64,000 bases of DNA from WTJH01 sp049889695 (GCA_049889695.1 JBMHCX010000013.1:124001-188000); one strand, 5' to 3'. Positions 33,979 through 42,974 are shown, counted from the first letter of the stretch. Notes: generated from the letters alone by a model not told the origin. Translations and numbers: made by a program.

Positions 33979-34685
33979 TTTAAAATTGATTTAATGTGCT
34001 GATATTTAACTTCCATCATGGTCCAATCCGCTAGTGTGTCGACATCTTGAGCTTGGAATTCATCCACAATAAACCCGCTAGTATCAGTGCTTATGATTGA
34101 TTTTTCTCTTTTAAATTTCTCTACTTCGAACCAATAAAACTGACCAGCATCGTGATAAGATATGGGTATGTCTTGTGTTCTAACAAATACTTGATCTTTA
34201 TTCATCATTTGTATTTTTCCATACTGATCTATTCGCATTGCCCTATGAATGGGATGTGAAAACGCTTGAACCGTAAAAATTGACGTACATTCCTGGGCGC
34301 TCATCTGATCGAAGGCCTCCTTAAATAAGTTGGGGGTAAGAAGTGGAGTAACAGGGTAAATACAGCATCCCCACTTAAAATATTGACGATTTTTCCCATA
34401 ATATTCAAGTACTTCTAACAGGACATCGGTAGTTGAAGCAATATCTGAAGCATTCTCCTTCGATCTTAAGAAAGGAATTTTTGCACCAAAAGCAGATGCA
34501 ATTTCTGCAATTTGATCATCGTCTGTAGAAACCATCACCTCGTCAAAAACTCCTGACCTCAATGTATTTTCAATAGCATGGGCTATAACCGGTTTTCCAA
34601 AGAAATCTTTAATATTCTTGTTTGGAATTCTTTTACTGCCGCTTCGAGCAGGTATAATTGCGACTTTAGCTCCCATAAAATTCAA
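33975..34685 (-). CDS. pseF: pseudaminic acid cytidylyltransferase PseF
   Basis: A 236-residue CMP-sugar synthetase. KVAIIPARSGSKRIPNKNIKDFFGKPVIAHAI is the CTP-binding N terminus, followed by VMVSTDDDQIAEIASAFGA and CCIYPVTPLL. It activates pseudaminic acid to CMP-Pse for transfer. The start may be the Met at 34676 (MGAKVAIIPARSG) rather than 34685; both overlap the end of pseC. The size and pattern fit PseF better than NeuA. Confidence 0.9.
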   Translation of the reverse strand: MNFMGAKVAIIPARSGSKRIPNKNIKDFFGKPVIAHAIENTLRSGVFDEVMVSTDDDQIAEIASAFGAKIPFLRSKENASDIASTTDVLLEVLEYYGKNRQYFKWGCCIYPVTPLLTPNLFKEAFDQMSAQECTSIFTVQAFSHPIHRAMRIDQYGKIQMMNKDQVFVRTQDIPISYHDAGQFYWFEVEKFKREKSIISTDTSGFIVDEFQAQDVDTLADWTMMEVKYQHIKSILK

Positions 34686-35820
34686 AAATGGATTGAATTA
34701 CACGTTCTAAACTTTTCTCCTCTAAAGTAGGATAGATAGGCAAGCTGAGACCTTTGCGATAGTACTCTTCTGCATGGGGAAAATCTCCTTGTTTAAAACC
34801 AAGACTTTTGTAGTAGGGTTGTAAATGGAGCGGTATATAATGTACTTGTGCAAAAATCTGCACTTCTCGGAGATACTCATAAAGTTGATCTCTACTTTCT
34901 GCCTGAATAACTGCCAAATGATAAGCATGACCCTCGGTAGCAAGATTCATAAATTCTACCTGCTCCAAAGAGTCAAATGCACTTTCGTAAGTGGCCGCAA
35001 TAGATTTCCTCCGTTCTAAATTTTGTTTTGCCCTTGAAAGCTGAGAATGGCCTAATGCTGCAGCCATATCTGACAAACGATAGTTATATCCCAGTTCTAG
35101 CATTTCATAGTACCACCCACCATCGTTTTTGCTCATAAGATTTGGGTCTTTGGTAATCCCATGGGTTCTTAATCTAAGCAGCTTCTGGTACATTTCGGAA
35201 CTATTGGTGGTAATCATCCCTCCTTCACCACACGCAATGTGCTTCACCGGATGAAACGAAAAAATGGCAGCATCTGCAAAAGCTCCATTGCCACAATTTT
35301 GCTTTTTCCCCATTGAATCTATGAAGTATCCACCAGGAGCATGGCAAGAATCTTCTAGTAAAAACACCTCGTATTCATCTGCTAGTTCCTTGTAGGCTTC
35401 CATATCCACAGCAGCCCCAGCAAAATCTACTGGGATAATTCCAGCGTAAGTCCCTCGGGGGGCCGATGCTAATTTTTTTCGTACCTGATCAATATCCAAT
35501 AATAAACTATGGGGGTCAACATCACAAAACTCTACTATTCCTCCACAATACAAGATACAGTTGGCCGAAGCAGCGAACGTTAATGGACTCGTCAAGACTC
35601 TTGATCCTGGACCAACACCCAAAGCTAAAGCAGACAAATGTAAAGCTGCAGTTCCATTTGAAACGGCCACAGCATATTTCGCCTCAATGTAGCTTGCAAA
35701 AGCATTCTCAAAGGCTTTTATCTGTGGTCCTTGCGTCAAATAATCTGACTTTAGTACCTCAACAACTGCAGCTATATCGGCGTCAGAAATATGTTGCTTT
35801 CCATAGGGAATCGGTTTCAT
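34666..35820 (-). CDS. pseC: UDP-4-amino-4,6-dideoxy-AltNAc transaminase PseC
   Basis: A 384-residue PLP aminotransferase of the DegT/DnrJ/EryC1 family: PIPYGKQHISDADIAAVVEVLKSDYLTQGPQIKAFE, VAVSNGTAALHLSALALGVGPG, and FSFHPVKHIACGEGG, whose Lys binds PLP. It converts the 4-keto product of PseB to the 4-amine. The SxHPxKHI pattern and adjacency to pseB support PseC. Because no separate WbpE aminotransferase is present, it could also serve the diacetamido-uronic acid branch, but nothing in the sequence shows this. Confidence 0.9.
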   Translation of the reverse strand: MKPIPYGKQHISDADIAAVVEVLKSDYLTQGPQIKAFENAFASYIEAKYAVAVSNGTAALHLSALALGVGPGSRVLTSPLTFAASANCILYCGGIVEFCDVDPHSLLLDIDQVRKKLASAPRGTYAGIIPVDFAGAAVDMEAYKELADEYEVFLLEDSCHAPGGYFIDSMGKKQNCGNGAFADAAIFSFHPVKHIACGEGGMITTNSSEMYQKLLRLRTHGITKDPNLMSKNDGGWYYEMLELGYNYRLSDMAAALGHSQLSRAKQNLERRKSIAATYESAFDSLEQVEFMNLATEGHAYHLAVIQAESRDQLYEYLREVQIFAQVHYIPLHLQPYYKSLGFKQGDFPHAEEYYRKGLSLPIYPTLEEKSLERVIQSIFEFYGS

Positions 35821-36830
35821 CGGACTTGAAAATCTTTATCTATATGTTTTATAATTAGTTGCCTGAGGGATTTAACGGTTTCCCACTTTTCATTCGTATC
35901 GGAGCTGTATCTAAATCCTTCCGCTACTTTTTTAGCTTCGAAAGACTCGACAAATTCTTGTAGATCCCAATTGCATACTGTTGGAAGGATAACGTAATAT
36001 TTCCCTAAATCATAGGTGTTGTATGAATCTGAAGCAGCAATCATCTCTTCATGGATTTTTTCCCCTGGACGAATTCCAACTATCGGTTTTTCACATGAAG
36101 GCCCAATGGCATTTGCTACATCGAGGATTTTATAGCTAGGAATTTTAGGAACGAACAGCTCCCCTCCCCAAGCATTTTCAAGTGCATGTAATACCATATC
36201 AACACCTCCATCAATTGATATATTGAATCGTGTCATCTCTGGGCTTGTTATGGGGAGAATTCCTTCTTTGCTTTTTTTAATGAAAAAAGGAATCACAGAT
36301 CCATTAGAACCCATGACATTTCCGTATCGGACTACACTAAACCTGATGTCGCGTTTTCCTTTGAAGTTATTTGCAGCAATAAATAATTTATCTGATGTCA
36401 ATTTAGTAGCTCCGTAAAGGTTTATTGGCGCACATGCTTTATCTGTCGAAAGTGCTACAACATTTGAAACTTGCGTGCTTAAACAAGCTTTGATTACATT
36501 TTCAGCCCCTCCAATATTAGTCTTTACACATTCATCAGGATTATACTCTGCTATATGAACATGCTTCATAGCCGCTGCATGAATAACAAAGTCAATCCCT
36601 TGGAAGGCTCTTTCCAGTCGTTCAAAATCTCTTACATCTCCAATCAGAAAGCGAATTTGAGGATACTTTGAAATTGGAAAATCTTGGGCCATCAAAAACT
36701 GCTTTTGCTCATCCCTAGAAAAAATCACCACCCGCTTGACCTTTGGATAGGCAGCTAAAATTCTTCGTACTAAAGCCTTCCCTAAAGATCCCGTTCCCCC
36801 TGTTATAAGTATTGATTTATGATTAAGCAT
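35817..36830 (-). CDS. pseB: UDP-GlcNAc 4,6-dehydratase (5-inverting) PseB
   Basis: A 337-residue short-chain dehydrogenase: ILITGGTGSLGKALVRRIL (NADP-binding), FVIHAAAMKHVHIAEYNPDECVKTNIGGAENV, ALSTDKACAPINLYGATKLTSDKLF (catalytic Lys and Asp region) and VVRYGNVMGSNGSVIPFF. This is the first enzyme of pseudaminic acid synthesis, giving UDP-2-acetamido-2,6-dideoxy-L-arabino-hexos-4-ulose. It overlaps pseC by 4 nt and the WbpB-like gene by 8 nt. Confidence 0.93.
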   Translation of the reverse strand: MLNHKSILITGGTGSLGKALVRRILAAYPKVKRVVIFSRDEQKQFLMAQDFPISKYPQIRFLIGDVRDFERLERAFQGIDFVIHAAAMKHVHIAEYNPDECVKTNIGGAENVIKACLSTQVSNVVALSTDKACAPINLYGATKLTSDKLFIAANNFKGKRDIRFSVVRYGNVMGSNGSVIPFFIKKSKEGILPITSPEMTRFNISIDGGVDMVLHALENAWGGELFVPKIPSYKILDVANAIGPSCEKPIVGIRPGEKIHEEMIAASDSYNTYDLGKYYVILPTVCNWDLQEFVESFEAKKVAEGFRYSSDTNEKWETVKSLRQLIIKHIDKDFQVR

Positions 36831-37731
36831 CTAAACTTATATTTCTTATTTTACTAACAATTTCAATAGAATTCCGCGCATCTTTTAATCCATATCCTTT
36901 CCCTTCAATTATATTTTGATAACTCACAGTATGAAGATCGGTAAATCCTTTACTAAACTCTATGGCTTCCCCTGCGATCGTTAGTGTTCTAAACGTAGGT
37001 AATCCTTTAGAAGTGGCTTCTTCGGGTAGATTGTCAGCATTAATACTTAAGTACCAATTCACTTGAGCCTGTTTAAAGCGTAAAGTCCCTGCATTGGTAT
37101 CTGCAGATTTTTCGCTAACCGTAAAGCTTTCCATCGGACCAAAGATCCATTGCAACATATCAAAAAAATGAATCCCTATATTGGAGGCAATCCCTCCAGA
37201 TTTTGCTTCATCTCCCTTCCAGGAGGTATAATACCAATTACCTCGAGAAGTGATATACGTAAGATCGATATCATAAACTTTATCGGCTGGTCCCTTTTGA
37301 ACTCTATCCCTCAGTTTTAAGATTTCTTCGTGATGTCGCAACTGAAGAATATTATAAACTTTATTAGAGTATTCCTGTTCCAATTCGATCAACGCATCAA
37401 CATTCCATGGATTCAATACCAAAGGTTTTTCACAAATCACGTCGGCACCTATACGCAGTCCATAACGGATATGGGCATCGTGTAGATAGTTAGGAGAACA
37501 AATACTGACATAATCTATTTGAACTCCTTTCCGTTTTAACTTTTCGATATGCCTATCGAAGCGTTCAAATTCTGTAAAAAAGTGCGCTTGAGGAAAGTAG
37601 CTATCCATTATCCCCACTCCGTCATAGGGGTCATACGCTGCAATCAGGTTATTTCCGGTGTCCTTGATGGCACGCATATGCCGTGGTGCTATATATCCAG
37701 AAGCTCCTATAAGTATAAAGTTTTTCATCAA
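36823..37731 (-). CDS. Gfo/Idh/MocA oxidoreductase, WbpB/WlbA-like
   Basis: A 302-residue NAD-dependent dehydrogenase: FILIGASGYIAPRHMRAIKDTGN, the CEKPLVLNPWNVDAL motif with catalytic Lys, and KSGGIASNIGIHFFDMLQWIFG. WbpB/WlbA oxidises C3 of UDP-GlcNAcA to the 3-keto sugar. It lies between the WbpD-like acetyltransferase (4-nt overlap) and pseB (8-nt overlap). This suggests a 2,3-diacetamido-uronic acid branch, although the aminotransferase of that branch (WbpE) is not present as a separate gene. Confidence 0.88.
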   Translation of the reverse strand: MMKNFILIGASGYIAPRHMRAIKDTGNNLIAAYDPYDGVGIMDSYFPQAHFFTEFERFDRHIEKLKRKGVQIDYVSICSPNYLHDAHIRYGLRIGADVICEKPLVLNPWNVDALIELEQEYSNKVYNILQLRHHEEILKLRDRVQKGPADKVYDIDLTYITSRGNWYYTSWKGDEAKSGGIASNIGIHFFDMLQWIFGPMESFTVSEKSADTNAGTLRFKQAQVNWYLSINADNLPEEATSKGLPTFRTLTIAGEAIEFSKGFTDLHTVSYQNIIEGKGYGLKDARNSIEIVSKIRNISLDA

Positions 37732-38306
37732 ATAGGTTTAACTTGATTATTGTTTAAAAAATATTTTTCTCCAGATTCAGGACAAACAGCCTGATGATTA
37801 TCATCGAAATGTAAACGGTGGCCATAAGCACTCACCCATCCGATTTGTTTCCCTGGGTTTCCTACAATTAAGGCATACGGAGGAATATCTTTGGTGATAA
37901 CAGCCCCTGCACCAATAAGTGCATACGCACCAATTGTATTTCCGCAAATAACGGTGGCGTTAGCGCCGATAGAAGCCCCTTTTTCGACTCGTGTTTCTAC
38001 ATATTGATCGCGACGGATTACGGCTGAACGTGGATTAATAATATTCGTAAATACCATGGAAGGGCCTAAAAACACATCATCTTCACAAATCACTCCTGTG
38101 TAGATGGAGACGTTATTTTGCACTTTTACATTGGTTCCTAAAACCACGCCAGGAGATACCACCACATTTTGCCCGAGATTACAATTGTTTCCAATGGCAC
38201 AGTCTTTCATCACATGAGAAAAGTGCCAGATTTTGGTCCCCGTCCCAATGGTACAACCTTCGTCGATAACTGCGGTTGGATGCGAAAAGTAATTAGAGTC
38301 GCCCAT
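37728..38306 (-). CDS. left-handed beta-helix N-acetyltransferase, WbpD/WlbB-like
   Basis: A 192-residue hexapeptide-repeat acetyltransferase: TKIWHFSHVMKDCAIGNNCNLGQNVVVSPGV is the hallmark of WbpD/WlbB, enzymes that acetylate the 3-amino group of UDP-GlcNAc3NA. Isoleucine-patch repeats fill about residues 12-150. It overlaps the WbpA-like gene by 14 nt and the WbpB-like gene by 4 nt. It needs a 3-amino substrate, which makes the lack of a WbpE gene notable. Confidence 0.9.
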   Translation of the reverse strand: MGDSNYFSHPTAVIDEGCTIGTGTKIWHFSHVMKDCAIGNNCNLGQNVVVSPGVVLGTNVKVQNNVSIYTGVICEDDVFLGPSMVFTNIINPRSAVIRRDQYVETRVEKGASIGANATVICGNTIGAYALIGAGAVITKDIPPYALIVGNPGKQIGWVSAYGHRLHFDDNHQAVCPESGEKYFLNNNQVKPI

Positions 38307-39561
38307 CTACTTTTTGTTTTGGGTATATTCCTTTTAAATCGTAAACAACAGTTTCCGATTGCATTTTTAATGCCTCCATATCTAAAGTTTCAAATTGATC
38401 ATGCGCCACCGCCAAAAGAACAGCATCGTAAGCTTCTAGGTTTGAAATCAATTGTATACCATATTCTTGCTCTACTTCATCTGTGTCAGCACAAGGGTCA
38501 TAAAGCGACACATCCATGCCGTAATCTAATAGTTCGTGTGCAATACTGGGAACCATAGAATTCCGGATATCGGGGCAGTTTTCCTTAAAGGTAATGCCCA
38601 AAATGAGCACCTTCCCATGGGCGATAGGGAGCCCCTTTTGACTCATTAATTTGACTAATTTTTGAGCCACAAAGCGACCCATATTGTCATTTACACGTCG
38701 TCCGGCTAAGATCATCTCTGGATTAAAACCCACTTCCTGTGCTTTAAAAGCCAAATAATACGGATCGACTCCGATACAATGACCGCCTACCAATCCGGGT
38801 GTAAACTTTAAAAAATTCCATTTGGTTCCTGCTGCTTCCAAAACCTCATTGGTGTCCAAGCCCAAACGATCAAATATTAAAGCGAGTTCATTGACGAAAG
38901 CAATATTGATGTCCCGTTGTGTATTTTCAATGACTTTAGCAGCCTCAGCGGTTTTAATACTTGAGGCTTTATAGATTCCAGCAGTAATCACTCGCCCGTA
39001 TAAAGCGGCTATTTGTTCCAAAGTTTCAGGTGTAGACCCCGAAACTATTTTTAAAATTTTGGTGACTGTATGCTCTTTATCACCAGGGTTAATCCGTTCT
39101 GGACTATAGCCTAAGAAAAAATCTTGATTAAAGCTTAAGCCCGACTCTTGCTCCAAAATTGGCAAACAAACCTCCTCAGTAGCTCCGGGATAAACGGTAG
39201 ATTCATAGACGACCGTATCTCCTTTTTTTAAGAGTTTTCCGACTGTGTGAGATGATTTTTCCAAAGGAGTTAAGTCTGGAATTTTATTTTCAGTCACCGG
39301 AGTAGGGACTGTAACGATATAATAATTACAATCGTTGAGCTCCTCTACTTGGGTGGTCGCGATTAATGTTTTTCCGACCACGGCTTCCAGCTCCGGAGTG
39401 CTAATTTCTAAAGTGTCGTCCTGAAATTGATTTAAACGCGCTACCCGTGTAGTGTTGATATCAAACCCCACAACAGTGTAATGCTCAGCAAAGGCAACTG
39501 CCAACGGCAGTCCCACATATCCTAAACCAATGATTCCAATTTTTGGTTCTTTTGACGTCAT
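38293..39561 (-). CDS. UDP-N-acetyl-hexosamine 6-dehydrogenase, WbpA/TviB-like
   Basis: A 422-residue nucleotide-sugar dehydrogenase: IGIIGLGYVGLPLAVAFAEHY (NAD), the ESTVYPGATEEVCLPILE motif, EAAKVIENTQRDINIAFVNELA and the catalytic Cys in GLVGGHCIGVDPYYLA. WbpA oxidises UDP-GlcNAc at C6; TviB and WecC relatives act on UDP-GlcNAc or UDP-ManNAc. The open frame reaches 39612, but MTSKEPKIGIIGLG at 39561 is the family start and gives a 4-nt overlap with the epimerase gene. Confidence 0.9.
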   Translation of the reverse strand: MTSKEPKIGIIGLGYVGLPLAVAFAEHYTVVGFDINTTRVARLNQFQDDTLEISTPELEAVVGKTLIATTQVEELNDCNYYIVTVPTPVTENKIPDLTPLEKSSHTVGKLLKKGDTVVYESTVYPGATEEVCLPILEQESGLSFNQDFFLGYSPERINPGDKEHTVTKILKIVSGSTPETLEQIAALYGRVITAGIYKASSIKTAEAAKVIENTQRDINIAFVNELALIFDRLGLDTNEVLEAAGTKWNFLKFTPGLVGGHCIGVDPYYLAFKAQEVGFNPEMILAGRRVNDNMGRFVAQKLVKLMSQKGLPIAHGKVLILGITFKENCPDIRNSMVPSIAHELLDYGMDVSLYDPCADTDEVEQEYGIQLISNLEAYDAVLLAVAHDQFETLDMEALKMQSETVVYDLKGIYPKQKVDGRL

Positions 39562-40625
39562 GAAGTTTTTAAATTTAAATGTGCGTCTACAGTATAATAA
39601 TCCACATACCATTGTAGGAAGCGTTCTATTCCCGAACGAATAGTTGTTTCCGGCTTATAGTCAAAAGCCGCTACAAAATCGTCCATATGTGCATAGGTTT
39701 GTGGAACATCACCCGGTTGGATGGGTAAAAGTTCCATCTCAAATGACTTGCCAACAACCTCCTCAATGGTTTTAATAAAATCCATCAGCTTAACGGGATT
39801 GTTATTGCCGATGTTGTACACTTTGTAAGGGGCTGCGGTAGGGTTTTCCGCTGTTTTCTCCACAGGTGCTTTCGCCGGATTCATAATAACACTAACCACC
39901 CCATCTACAATATCATCGACATAAGTGAAATCACGCAACATCTCTCCTCGATTGAACACCTGTATGGGTTTGCCCTCAAAAAGTGCTTTGGTAAATAAAA
40001 ATAAGGCCATATCTGGGCGTCCCCATGGACCATATACGGTAAAGAAACGCAAGCCTGTAGTGGCGATACCAAATAAATGCGCATAGGTATGAGCCACGAG
40101 CTCATTCGACTTCTTAGTGGCTGCATAAAGCGAAATCGGATGGTCTACACTATGGGAAGTTTTGTAAGGCAACTCTAAATTCCCACCATAGACGGAGGAA
40201 CTGGAAGCATAGGAGAAATTTTTAATGCCGTGTTCTCGAACAGCTTCTAAAATATGCTGAAACCCAACGATATTTGCATCGATATAGGCCATCGGATTTT
40301 CGATGGAATACCGAACGCCCGCTTGGGCTGCTAAATGACATACAGCATCTATAGTATGCCCCTTAAACACCTCATTAACGGCTTCTCGATTGGCTAAATC
40401 AACTCTGTAAAAATGGAAATTTGGATAGATCTCCGAAGTGTTTTGTTGGGACGCTTGAGTTATCCCTAACTGTTTTAAGCGATCCCATTTCAACTTTTGA
40501 TCATAGTAATCATTGACGACATCCAGGCCGATGATTTCATGTCCCATCCCCAAAAGTTTTTGGCTTAAATGGAAGCCAATAAATCCGGCTACGCCAGTAA
40601 TTAATATTTTAGAGGGCTTTTCCAA
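39558..40625 (-). CDS. NAD-dependent epimerase, UDP-glucuronate 4-epimerase-like
   Basis: A 355-residue SDR-family epimerase: ILITGVAGFIGFHLSQKLL, LAAQAGVRYSIENPMAYIDANIVGFQHILEAV, SSSSVYGG and YAATKKSNELVAHTYAHLFG (catalytic Tyr/Lys). This pattern is that of UDP-glucuronate 4-epimerases (LspL/Cap1J), giving UDP-galacturonate. The substrate would come from the UDP-glucose dehydrogenase encoded just upstream (17-nt overlap). An UDP-GlcNAcA to UDP-GalNAcA epimerase is a second possibility. Confidence 0.88.
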   Translation of the reverse strand: MEKPSKILITGVAGFIGFHLSQKLLGMGHEIIGLDVVNDYYDQKLKWDRLKQLGITQASQQNTSEIYPNFHFYRVDLANREAVNEVFKGHTIDAVCHLAAQAGVRYSIENPMAYIDANIVGFQHILEAVREHGIKNFSYASSSSVYGGNLELPYKTSHSVDHPISLYAATKKSNELVAHTYAHLFGIATTGLRFFTVYGPWGRPDMALFLFTKALFEGKPIQVFNRGEMLRDFTYVDDIVDGVVSVIMNPAKAPVEKTAENPTAAPYKVYNIGNNNPVKLMDFIKTIEEVVGKSFEMELLPIQPGDVPQTYAHMDDFVAAFDYKPETTIRSGIERFLQWYVDYYTVDAHLNLKTS

Positions 40626-42015
40626 TACGATAGATGTGTAGATTAGAATTAGAGTTTAAGCTTTCTGGAAGAATATTTCTCCCGTCGAATAATTTAACAG
40701 GGCGAACCATTTGCTGGGTTAAACTTTCCCAATCATAGGAGGCAAAAGCATCCCACTCGGTAAGTATAGCCGCCCCAAAAGCATCTTGTAATGCTGCTTC
40801 TGGTGTGGAGTGCACCACAATACGGCCTAACTTTTCGTTAGGATTCTGTCCATTATATTCATTCCAAATACGAATATCTTCGCGAATTCTGTGTTCCGAA
40901 ACCATAGGATCATACACATGGATTTCCGCTCCTTCCTCTAATAGCTGGTCGGCGACGTAGATCGCTGCAGATTCTCGTGTGTCGTTGGTATCTTTTTTAA
41001 ATGCCCAACCTAAAAAAGCTATTTTCTTTTGGTTAACCGTCCCGTGAAGAGTATCGATTATCTTTTTACTAAAACGCCTTTTTTGATAATCGTTAATCTT
41101 AACCACCTGATGCCAATAATCGGCCACCTCTTCTAAACCGTAGTAGCGACATAAATAAACAAGATTTAAAATATCTTTCTGAAAACAACTACCACCAAAG
41201 CCAACAGAGGCTTTTAAAAATTTTGGCCCTATACGACTGTCCAATCCCATGGCGTGGGCAACCTCGTCTACATTCGCACCTGTTTTCTCACACAGCGCCG
41301 ATAAACTGTTGATAGACGAAACTCTTTGGGCTAACATAGCATTCGAAGAAAGCTTTGAAAGCTCGGAAGACCATACATTGGTCGTCACAATTTTTTCACG
41401 GGGGATCCAATTTTCATAGACAGAAACCAGGGCTTGTAGTGCTTGCTGACCACTAGGGGTACTATCGCCTCCGATTAAGACCCGGTCAGATTTAAAGAGA
41501 TCTTGAATAGCTGTCCCTTCCGCTAAAAATTCTGGATTCGATAACACTTCAAAGGCTACACCGTTTCCAGAGCCTTCCAAAACCTCCTTAATTTTTTCAG
41601 CGGTCCGCACGGGAAGGGTAGATTTTTCAACGACAATTTTGTCAGATGTGGCCACCCGTGCGATATCACGAGCACACTTTTCCACATAGGTCAAGTCGGC
41701 AGCCATTCCTTTCCCTTCACCATAAGTTTTAGTGGGGGTATTAACGGCCATAAAAATCATTTCAGAACGGTCGATAGCACCCTCAACATCGGTCGAGAAA
41801 AATAAATTTCTCCCCCTAGCTTCTCCAACAACCTCTTTTAAGCCCGGCTCATATACGGGGAGTTCATCTAAATCCTCAGCATTCCATGCTCCTATACGAT
41901 CAGGGTTTATATCTACTACTGTCACACGAATATGCGGACACTTTAGAGCGATAACTGCCATTGTAGGTCCCCCTACATAACCAGCTCCGATGCAACAAAT
42001 TTCTTTAATCTTCAT
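40609..42015 (-). CDS. ugd: UDP-glucose 6-dehydrogenase (animal-type)
   Basis: A 468-residue dehydrogenase of the long eukaryote-like type: EICCIGAGYVGGPTMAVIALKCP, VVDINPDRIGAWN, the catalytic Cys in GFGGSCFQKDILNLVYLC, and WAFKKDTNDTRESAAIYVADQL. It makes UDP-glucuronate. The frame is open to 42057, but MKIKEICCIGAGY at 42015 is the family start and overlaps the upstream nucleotidyltransferase gene by 11 nt. Confidence 0.94.
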   Translation of the reverse strand: MKIKEICCIGAGYVGGPTMAVIALKCPHIRVTVVDINPDRIGAWNAEDLDELPVYEPGLKEVVGEARGRNLFFSTDVEGAIDRSEMIFMAVNTPTKTYGEGKGMAADLTYVEKCARDIARVATSDKIVVEKSTLPVRTAEKIKEVLEGSGNGVAFEVLSNPEFLAEGTAIQDLFKSDRVLIGGDSTPSGQQALQALVSVYENWIPREKIVTTNVWSSELSKLSSNAMLAQRVSSINSLSALCEKTGANVDEVAHAMGLDSRIGPKFLKASVGFGGSCFQKDILNLVYLCRYYGLEEVADYWHQVVKINDYQKRRFSKKIIDTLHGTVNQKKIAFLGWAFKKDTNDTRESAAIYVADQLLEEGAEIHVYDPMVSEHRIREDIRIWNEYNGQNPNEKLGRIVVHSTPEAALQDAFGAAILTEWDAFASYDWESLTQQMVRPVKLFDGRNILPESLNSNSNLHIYRIGKAL

Positions 42016-42442
42016 CTTTTGTAAGGCGTTTACGAATTCCAGAGGACGAGTATTCATGATCTCTAGAATTGTAATAAATCTCTATTCCCTTTTGTTCGCA
42101 ATACGCTTTGCCAGTGAAATCCTTTTCAGCGTATTCTTCCCCTATAATCCGAATGTCGATTTTAAAACTACGAAGGATTTCATCCAAGTCTTTTTCAGAA
42201 ACATAAGGGACAACCTCGTCCACAAACTTGCAAGAGCTCACCTGTATATAGCGCTCAATGACACTTTGAACGGGTTTGTTTTTTTCAGGCCGATCTATAC
42301 TAGGGTCTAATTGTAAACCAACAATTAAGTAGTCGCAGACGGTCTTCGCTTCTTCCAACATTTTGACATGTCCGGCATGGAAAAAGTCGAAAGTGGAAAA
42401 AGTAATACCGACGGTATTATTCCGGGGATTTTTCGGTCGCAT
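42005..42442 (-). CDS. cytidylyltransferase-like nucleotidyltransferase (TagD-like)
   Basis: A 145-residue cytidylyltransferase-like protein with the nucleotide loop GITFSTFDFFHAGHVKMLEEAK (HxGH motif) and a C-terminal YSSSGIRKRL that corresponds to the ISTTxI/SSSxxR motif. TagD-type enzymes activate glycerol-3-phosphate as CDP-glycerol; FMN/other pantetheine-like substrates are also known in the fold. The gene may add a phosphate-polyol to the glycan. It overlaps the regulator gene upstream by 26 nt. Confidence 0.85.
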   Translation of the reverse strand: MRPKNPRNNTVGITFSTFDFFHAGHVKMLEEAKTVCDYLIVGLQLDPSIDRPEKNKPVQSVIERYIQVSSCKFVDEVVPYVSEKDLDEILRSFKIDIRIIGEEYAEKDFTGKAYCEQKGIEIYYNSRDHEYSSSGIRKRLTKDED

Positions 42443-42941
42443 ATAGAATGATGTGTTTTTGTGTCGGACTAAAGGTCGGAGATAAATAAAAGCTCACTTT
42501 ACGCCCGATGGTGTTTTCGATCTTTTGCTCTAAATTTTGGATATAAGTAGTGTTGAGTTCATCTCCGATTAGAAAAACTTCAATGTGCCCACTATCGATC
42601 CCCTCAGCATAGCTTCCAATCAATACAATTTTTTGAATATTTCCAATCTTGGAAACGACAGTTTCTACTATATCTTCTATCCCCAAGTGTTTCATCACTA
42701 CTTTTTGCATGACTTCAAAAAGCGGGTGTTGAGTATTGGCTTGGTAGTGTACTTTGTTGTTTTCTTTCTGTTTCTGGAGATAGCCTGCCTGGTGCAAATG
42801 ATTCAACTCTTTACGAATCGCATTTGTCGATTCGCCCATTTCTGTAGCCAAACCATTCAGGTAGCCCTGATTGGCTTGGGAAACAAAAAACTTGATGACC
42901 AAACGCAGTCTTGTTTTCGAAGTGATTAGTTCCCCAAGCAT
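42417..42941 (-). CDS. winged-helix protein with degenerate nucleotidyltransferase domain
   Basis: A 174-residue, two-part protein. Residues about 1-75 form a winged helix (RLRLVIKFFVSQANQGYLNGLATEMGES-TNAIRKELNHLHQAGYL). Residues about 90-170 resemble a MNT-type nucleotidyltransferase: KIVLIGSYAEGIDSGHIEVFLIGD, in which the expected metal-binding SDID is GHIEV, so catalysis is unlikely. It is the first gene of the glycan operon, behind a TATCTTTG box, and is a good candidate for its regulator. Such proteins head capsule loci in several Bacteroidota. Confidence 0.75.
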   Translation of the reverse strand: MLGELITSKTRLRLVIKFFVSQANQGYLNGLATEMGESTNAIRKELNHLHQAGYLQKQKENNKVHYQANTQHPLFEVMQKVVMKHLGIEDIVETVVSKIGNIQKIVLIGSYAEGIDSGHIEVFLIGDELNTTYIQNLEQKIENTIGRKVSFYLSPTFSPTQKHIILYATEKSPE

Positions 42942-42966
42942 ATATCGAGTATCTTAATTACTAGAA

Positions 42967-42974
42967 CAAAGATA
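42967..42974 (-). promoter_or_regulatory. -7 box of the 24-kb glycan operon
   Basis: TATCTTTG on the minus strand (42974-42967), 25 nt before the ATG of the winged-helix gene. A TTG lies about 16 nt upstream, short of the usual 19-21, so the -33 element is imperfect. From here to 18675 all 24 genes are on one strand with no gap above 24 nt and no terminator seen. Confidence 0.5.
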
